A stretch of DNA of 64,000 nt from Halobacteriovoraceae bacterium (GTDB taxonomy: Bacteria; Bdellovibrionota; Bacteriovoracia; Bacteriovoracales; Bacteriovoracaceae): NCBI GenBank assembly GCA_002713145.1, contig PAVS01000001.1, positions 62,001 to 126,000 of the forward strand, written 5' to 3'. The notes below the pieces were generated by a model. It made no database searches. It had not been told where the DNA came from and saw only the letters and a list, made by a program, of their open reading frames with translations. Both the position numbers and the translations under genes were made by a program. Below are positions 60,459-64,000 of this stretch, in pieces. The stretch's first letter is position 1; every line of letters starts with the position of its first letter.

Positions 60459-61612
60459 TGTTTCTAACCCTCGTGTTTGTTTTATTCACGAGTACACCTA
60501 CCTGGGCTTATTTAAGTTATGGTGATGCAAGTGATGATTGCAATTTTTCAAGTACCCAAACCTTAAACAAAGCTATTTGGAATTGTGATGATTTAATTGT
60601 CGACTCTGGAGTTACTCTCAGTTTTGCCAACACAGTCACTGATCCCATTCAGTTTAGAGTGCAAGGAACGACGACTATTGATGGAACAATCAGTGTTTCT
60701 GCTACAGCTTCGGATCCTGGTCCTGGGGGGAGTCGTGGTGGATCGTGCAACGCCAATGCTCAATGTACGGGGCAAGATGGAGTTGGTAGCACCGGAGGTG
60801 AAGGTTCTGGTGGGACAACTGCGAACGGAGGTACAGGAGCTGCGAGTGGTGGCGGAGGTGGCGGTGCTGCTTATGCTATTGGTAGTTCTGCTCAAGCGGG
60901 AGCAAATGGAGGTAGCGCTGGTGGAACTGCAGGGACTGGGGGAAGTGCTGGAGCTGCTTATGTTTCAACCAATTCTTTGAGTTCTAGTCTGGTCGGTGGC
61001 GTTGGTGGAGGTGCTGGTGGATCAGGTGATTTCTTTGGATCATTTGCTACTGGTGGAAACGGAGGTCATGGCTCTGGCTCCATAGCAATTATTAGCAAAG
61101 GCTCTATCGTTTTCAATAATTCTGCGATCAATGCTCGCGGATCACAAGGTTTAAATGGAGGTGTTGGTGGTTCTGGGCATTTCGGTGGAAATGGTGGAGC
61201 GGGGTCTGGAGGAAGTATTTATATAATCACCTCAGAAAGTGTGAGTGCGACCAATGCTACTTTTGATATACGTGGGGGAGATGCTAATGCAACTGCGAGT
61301 CGCGCCCTTGGTGGACGAGGTGGCGATGGTATTTTGAGGATAGATACAGAAAATGGTGCAAGCATAAGTGGTATCACTGTGAGCGATAATGACACTCTCG
61401 GCACAAGTTTTAATACGACACCTTCAGGTATAACTGATCCACTCTCAGGAAGCACCGATTCCGGTGAAAGTGGAACTCAGTTTGAATCAGATATAGCTCC
61501 TAGCTGTAGTTATAAAGTTTTAGATGAGACTCAAAAGCTTCCTATCATCTCTTTTATTTTCGGTGTCTGTTTTATTTTAATTTTCCGTCAGTTGCACAAA
61601 TTCACTTACTAA
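60458..61612 (+). CDS. Exported glycine-rich repeat protein with C-terminal membrane anchor
   Basis: The 384 residues begin with a signal peptide (cleavage near TWA-YL) and have a 210-residue glycine-rich region (about 85-300; GGSGGTTANGGTGAASGGGGGG, GGAGGSGDFFG, GGVGGSGHFGGNGGAGSGGS) with many small side chains, like PGRS-type or beta-roll fibres. Two or three short strand segments sit before it (DSGVTLSFANTV). The last 25 residues are a hydrophobic stretch (LPIISFIFGVCFILIF) and basic tail (RQLHKF), like C-terminal sorting or anchoring signals. Coupled to mscS. Its 3' end overlaps the convergent RCC1 gene by 36 bases. Function: surface structural protein (inference). Confidence 0.8.
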   Translation: MFLTLVFVLFTSTPTWAYLSYGDASDDCNFSSTQTLNKAIWNCDDLIVDSGVTLSFANTVTDPIQFRVQGTTTIDGTISVSATASDPGPGGSRGGSCNANAQCTGQDGVGSTGGEGSGGTTANGGTGAASGGGGGGAAYAIGSSAQAGANGGSAGGTAGTGGSAGAAYVSTNSLSSSLVGGVGGGAGGSGDFFGSFATGGNGGHGSGSIAIISKGSIVFNNSAINARGSQGLNGGVGGSGHFGGNGGAGSGGSIYIITSESVSATNATFDIRGGDANATASRALGGRGGDGILRIDTENGASISGITVSDNDTLGTSFNTTPSGITDPLSGSTDSGESGTQFESDIAPSCSYKVLDETQKLPIISFIFGVCFILIFRQLHKFTY

Positions 61613-63898
61613 TTCGTTGTCACCAATATTTTCATTATGGCCAAGACCTAATTGTCCGCTATTATTTTGTCCCCAGCAGATGATTTTCCCTTCCGCTTTT
61701 TCAAGAGCACAGGTATGATTAGCACCGCCATTAATCTGAATAAATTCAGCATTCGCAATGGAGACAAAAGTATTACTTAGAGTCGCTTCTTCATCATCAC
61801 CAATATGCTCAGTTGATGCGTGACCTGTGGCCCCCAGAAAACCGAGTCCCCAACAATAAACTTTATGATCCACACCTATAGAGCAAGTATGGTTTGTCCC
61901 TGTGGCGATGGTTTTCATGTTCATTTCTTCACTTAAGGCCAGAGATGGGAGAGTGCTGACTTCTTCATCATCTCCAAAAGTATCTACAACTCCAACTCCG
62001 AGCTGTCCCACCGCATTTCTTCCCCAACATCTTATTTTTTGCCCCTCTCCAATGGCGCATGTGTGTAGAAAGCCTGTGCCAAGTTGTAAAATATTATAAT
62101 CAAAACTTAAGCTTGGTATATTCTCCACAGTTTCGTCATCCCCTAAATCTCGGGTATGACCATAGCCCAATTGACCATAAAAATTATTCCCCCAGCATTT
62201 TACATCTCCGTTAACTAGAGCTGCACAGGTATGGTTGGAAATCGTTGAAATATCCATTTGTAAAACATCACTGTTAAGAGGAGTGTAATCGAAATTTGTT
62301 TCATTATCACCAATAGTATGAGTATGTCCGAGACCCAGTTGCCCATTAGCATTCTCGCCCCAACATTTAATATTTTTGCTCTCTAGCAGAGCGCAGTTAT
62401 AAGCTGTTCCCGAGTAAATACGAACTGCTTTTTCTCCTAAGTTTAACTTAGCCGCCAAACTTAAATCTTCATCGTCACCAATAGTATCGGTGTGTCCTAG
62501 CCCTAGTTGCCCTTTTGAATTGTCTCCCCAACAGAGCACCTTGCCACTTTCTAAAACAGCACAAGAGTGATTCATGCCCGCAGATAAATCGATAACCTTT
62601 TCATCTATGGCCAAGAGTGGCTCGGATAAAATACTTTCATCGTCACCAATATTATTGACATGGCCAAGCCCAAGTTGACCTAAATTATTTTGTCCCCAAC
62701 ATCTCACGGTACCTTCTTTGTAGATAGCACAGGTATGAAAACCTCCTGTAACAACTTGAGTTGCAATAAGGGGATTTTCTTTCTTACGACAATATTCAAC
62801 ACGAGCAACACTGAAAGGACTTCTTTCTTCCGTTAAAATAATTTGGTTAAGTTCTGAGGAGTAGGTGTATTCCGCTTCAGCCCCATCAACAGTGACCTTT
62901 ATAGAGTCTTGATCTATATTTGATGTCTTGAGATTGAATTCATTTTGTGGGTCAATTGAACTCATCGCTAATTTTCCTAATCTTTCAAGTCCATCACCAT
63001 AATCACCAGTGGCAAGGTCTATATTTGTTCCACCAGCAAGTTCAACAATTTCTTTATAACCATAACCAATTTCATTCTCTCCATTAATAGGCATTGAGTC
63101 CTTGTTAGTATAAATCACTCCACCTAAGACTAATGGTCTTGATCCATTAACTTCTTTAATCTTCGCTAAGACACTTTGTGGTGTGATTATAAAATTACCT
63201 GCTTCATCTTGGCAGTATTTGGCCATGGCCTTTGGTTCTTTTCTCTGGGGGTCACGCACAGGCTGAATATGCTCTGGATATTCAAAACATATATCTTGCT
63301 CATCTGCTACAAAGACAATCAAAAGAGCAGCATCTTCTCGCAACATACCTTGAGATTGCAGTTCTTCAATATTATTTGTAAGAGCATTATCAATTGAATA
63401 AAGCCCCATCTCTCCTCCATCCGAAAATCCATCTCCTGCAGGAGACTTTAATTTTCGATAGAGACCATCTGTAATATCGTCTATTGTATGCAAAGCAGAT
63501 TCTAAAATGAGGGGCTCGGTGTCTCTTTGAAAAAAACGTCCACTTTTGGGAGATTTGCCACTATGACCTAGAATAACTCCTATTTTATAATCGATTTCAT
63601 TAGGAATTGTATTTAAGAAAAAATCAAAACCATTGGCAATACTTTCACGTTCTTCTTTGAGTGAAGTCGATGTATCCGGAACAATAATGATATCTAGTTT
63701 TCTCGTTATTGCCTCTTCATCAGGAGCATACTGATCCACAAAACACAAACCATTTTGAGTGGAGCCAGAAGTTTTGACTTCTGTTTCAAAAGAATCATCT
63801 AGCGTATCATTGATGGCTTGAGAGTTACCTCCGGAATCCTCACAACTGACAAATAAAAAAACAATGATGAAAATATTAAAAATAGTTTTTGTTTTCAT
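61577..63898 (-). CDS. VWA and RCC1-repeat lipoprotein
   Basis: The 773 residues start with a signal peptide and lipobox FVSC-E. Residues about 50-310 form a von Willebrand A fold with MIDAS motif DTSTS in IIVPDTSTSLKEE and FVADEQDICFEYPE. From about 385 come seven RCC1-type repeats, each with (H/Y)(T/S/N)C(A/S)…CWG…GQLG(L/V)GH and an acidic turn IGDDE, predicted to close a seven-bladed propeller. Each repeat has two cysteines (HTC and CWG), so disulfides are likely; the protein is extracytoplasmic. VWA binds ligand through metal; the whole looks like a surface adhesion or recognition protein. No ribosome-binding site found at the ATG. Confidence 0.88.
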   Translation of the reverse strand: MKTKTIFNIFIIVFLFVSCEDSGGNSQAINDTLDDSFETEVKTSGSTQNGLCFVDQYAPDEEAITRKLDIIIVPDTSTSLKEERESIANGFDFFLNTIPNEIDYKIGVILGHSGKSPKSGRFFQRDTEPLILESALHTIDDITDGLYRKLKSPAGDGFSDGGEMGLYSIDNALTNNIEELQSQGMLREDAALLIVFVADEQDICFEYPEHIQPVRDPQRKEPKAMAKYCQDEAGNFIITPQSVLAKIKEVNGSRPLVLGGVIYTNKDSMPINGENEIGYGYKEIVELAGGTNIDLATGDYGDGLERLGKLAMSSIDPQNEFNLKTSNIDQDSIKVTVDGAEAEYTYSSELNQIILTEERSPFSVARVEYCRKKENPLIATQVVTGGFHTCAIYKEGTVRCWGQNNLGQLGLGHVNNIGDDESILSEPLLAIDEKVIDLSAGMNHSCAVLESGKVLCWGDNSKGQLGLGHTDTIGDDEDLSLAAKLNLGEKAVRIYSGTAYNCALLESKNIKCWGENANGQLGLGHTHTIGDNETNFDYTPLNSDVLQMDISTISNHTCAALVNGDVKCWGNNFYGQLGYGHTRDLGDDETVENIPSLSFDYNILQLGTGFLHTCAIGEGQKIRCWGRNAVGQLGVGVVDTFGDDEEVSTLPSLALSEEMNMKTIATGTNHTCSIGVDHKVYCWGLGFLGATGHASTEHIGDDEEATLSNTFVSIANAEFIQINGGANHTCALEKAEGKIICWGQNNSGQLGLGHNENIGDNELVSEFVQLTEN

Positions 63899-64000
63899 GA
63901 CGTTATTATCAAGGGGAGTGAGTTCTCATTCAATGAAAGTGAATATTAAGCAAATCTTTAAAAAGAAGTTAAGTTATTAAAATAATGAGAAAAAAATTGA

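Noticed and set aside
60593..60895. Minus-strand 100-residue frame within the glycine-rich gene
   Set aside because: Arg/Ser/Thr-rich composition is the complement of GGN-rich codons; no ribosome-binding site.
63899..64000. Gene at the right edge
   Set aside because: No open frame with a start signal; only AT-rich upstream sequence of the RCC1 lipoprotein gene.

Overview
The window is one gene-dense stretch (visibly AT-rich, no insertion sequence, prophage or CRISPR array seen) from a Gram-negative bacterium. Lipoproteins with lipoboxes, a beta-barrel protein, an RND pump, a BamE-like lipoprotein and a periplasmic cyclophilin all indicate an outer membrane. The mix of many sensor kinases, a sigma-54 activator, a FliL-like protein, RCC1-repeat and glycine-rich surface proteins and frequent TTG starts is what I would expect of a Bdellovibrionota/Bacteriovoracales-type organism. 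That placement is inference from gene content, not from a marker gene.

Layout. 1-8.6 kb: a signalling cluster of four histidine kinases (three hybrids), a membrane-anchored NMT1/SsuA-like binding protein paired with one kinase, and a lone receiver protein. 8.6-12.5 kb: two tiny genes with strong ribosome-binding sites, a hemerythrin protein, a multi-spanning membrane protein, DoxX and a CPA1 cation/proton antiporter. 12.6-18.5 kb: a translationally coupled operon of C39-type peptidase, RimK-like ATP-grasp ligase, GCS2-type carboxylate-amine ligase and CaCA antiporter, divergent from an AbgT transporter. 18.5-18.7 kb: tRNA-Leu(CAA) with a duplicated 3' end. 18.9-23.3 kb: an SDR, then a plsC-like/epimerase-like/acyl-CoA dehydrogenase operon. 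23.4-27.5 kb: EngB, a sigma-54 activator with a sigma-54-like promoter, a FliL-like membrane protein with a sigma-28-like promoter, and a BamE-like lipoprotein behind a structured leader. 27.6-33.9 kb: accA-yicC-gmk-relA/spoT, then a barrel protein and a lipoprotein. 33.8-37.9 kb: maeB-ridA-ydcF and coaE. 38-42 kb: phhA-phhB-FHA protein-Lpd-like-thioesterase operon. 42-51.7 kb: assorted envelope and housekeeping genes (secreted phosphodiesterase-like protein, propeller-like protein, PilZ-like protein, arginine deiminase/DDAH-like enzyme, PBP4-like carboxypeptidase, RlmM-like methyltransferase, cyclophilin, HPF-like protein, LysR regulator, pentapeptide protein, Dps). 51.7-54.8 kb: an RND pump. 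54.8-58.8 kb: a second amide-bond locus of ATP-grasp-like ligase, aspartoacylase/AstE-like deacylase and convergent GNAT-nitrilase fusion. 59-64 kb: small membrane protein, MscS, a glycine-rich exported protein with a C-terminal membrane anchor, and a convergent VWA-RCC1 lipoprotein.

The strongest candidates for undescribed biology are the two amide-ligase/amide-hydrolase loci, which look like unknown small-peptide or amide metabolism; the binding-protein/kinase receptor; the orphan FliL-like gene with its own sigma-28-like promoter; and the surface protein pair at the right end. Functional claims rest on motifs read by eye; no database search was run.
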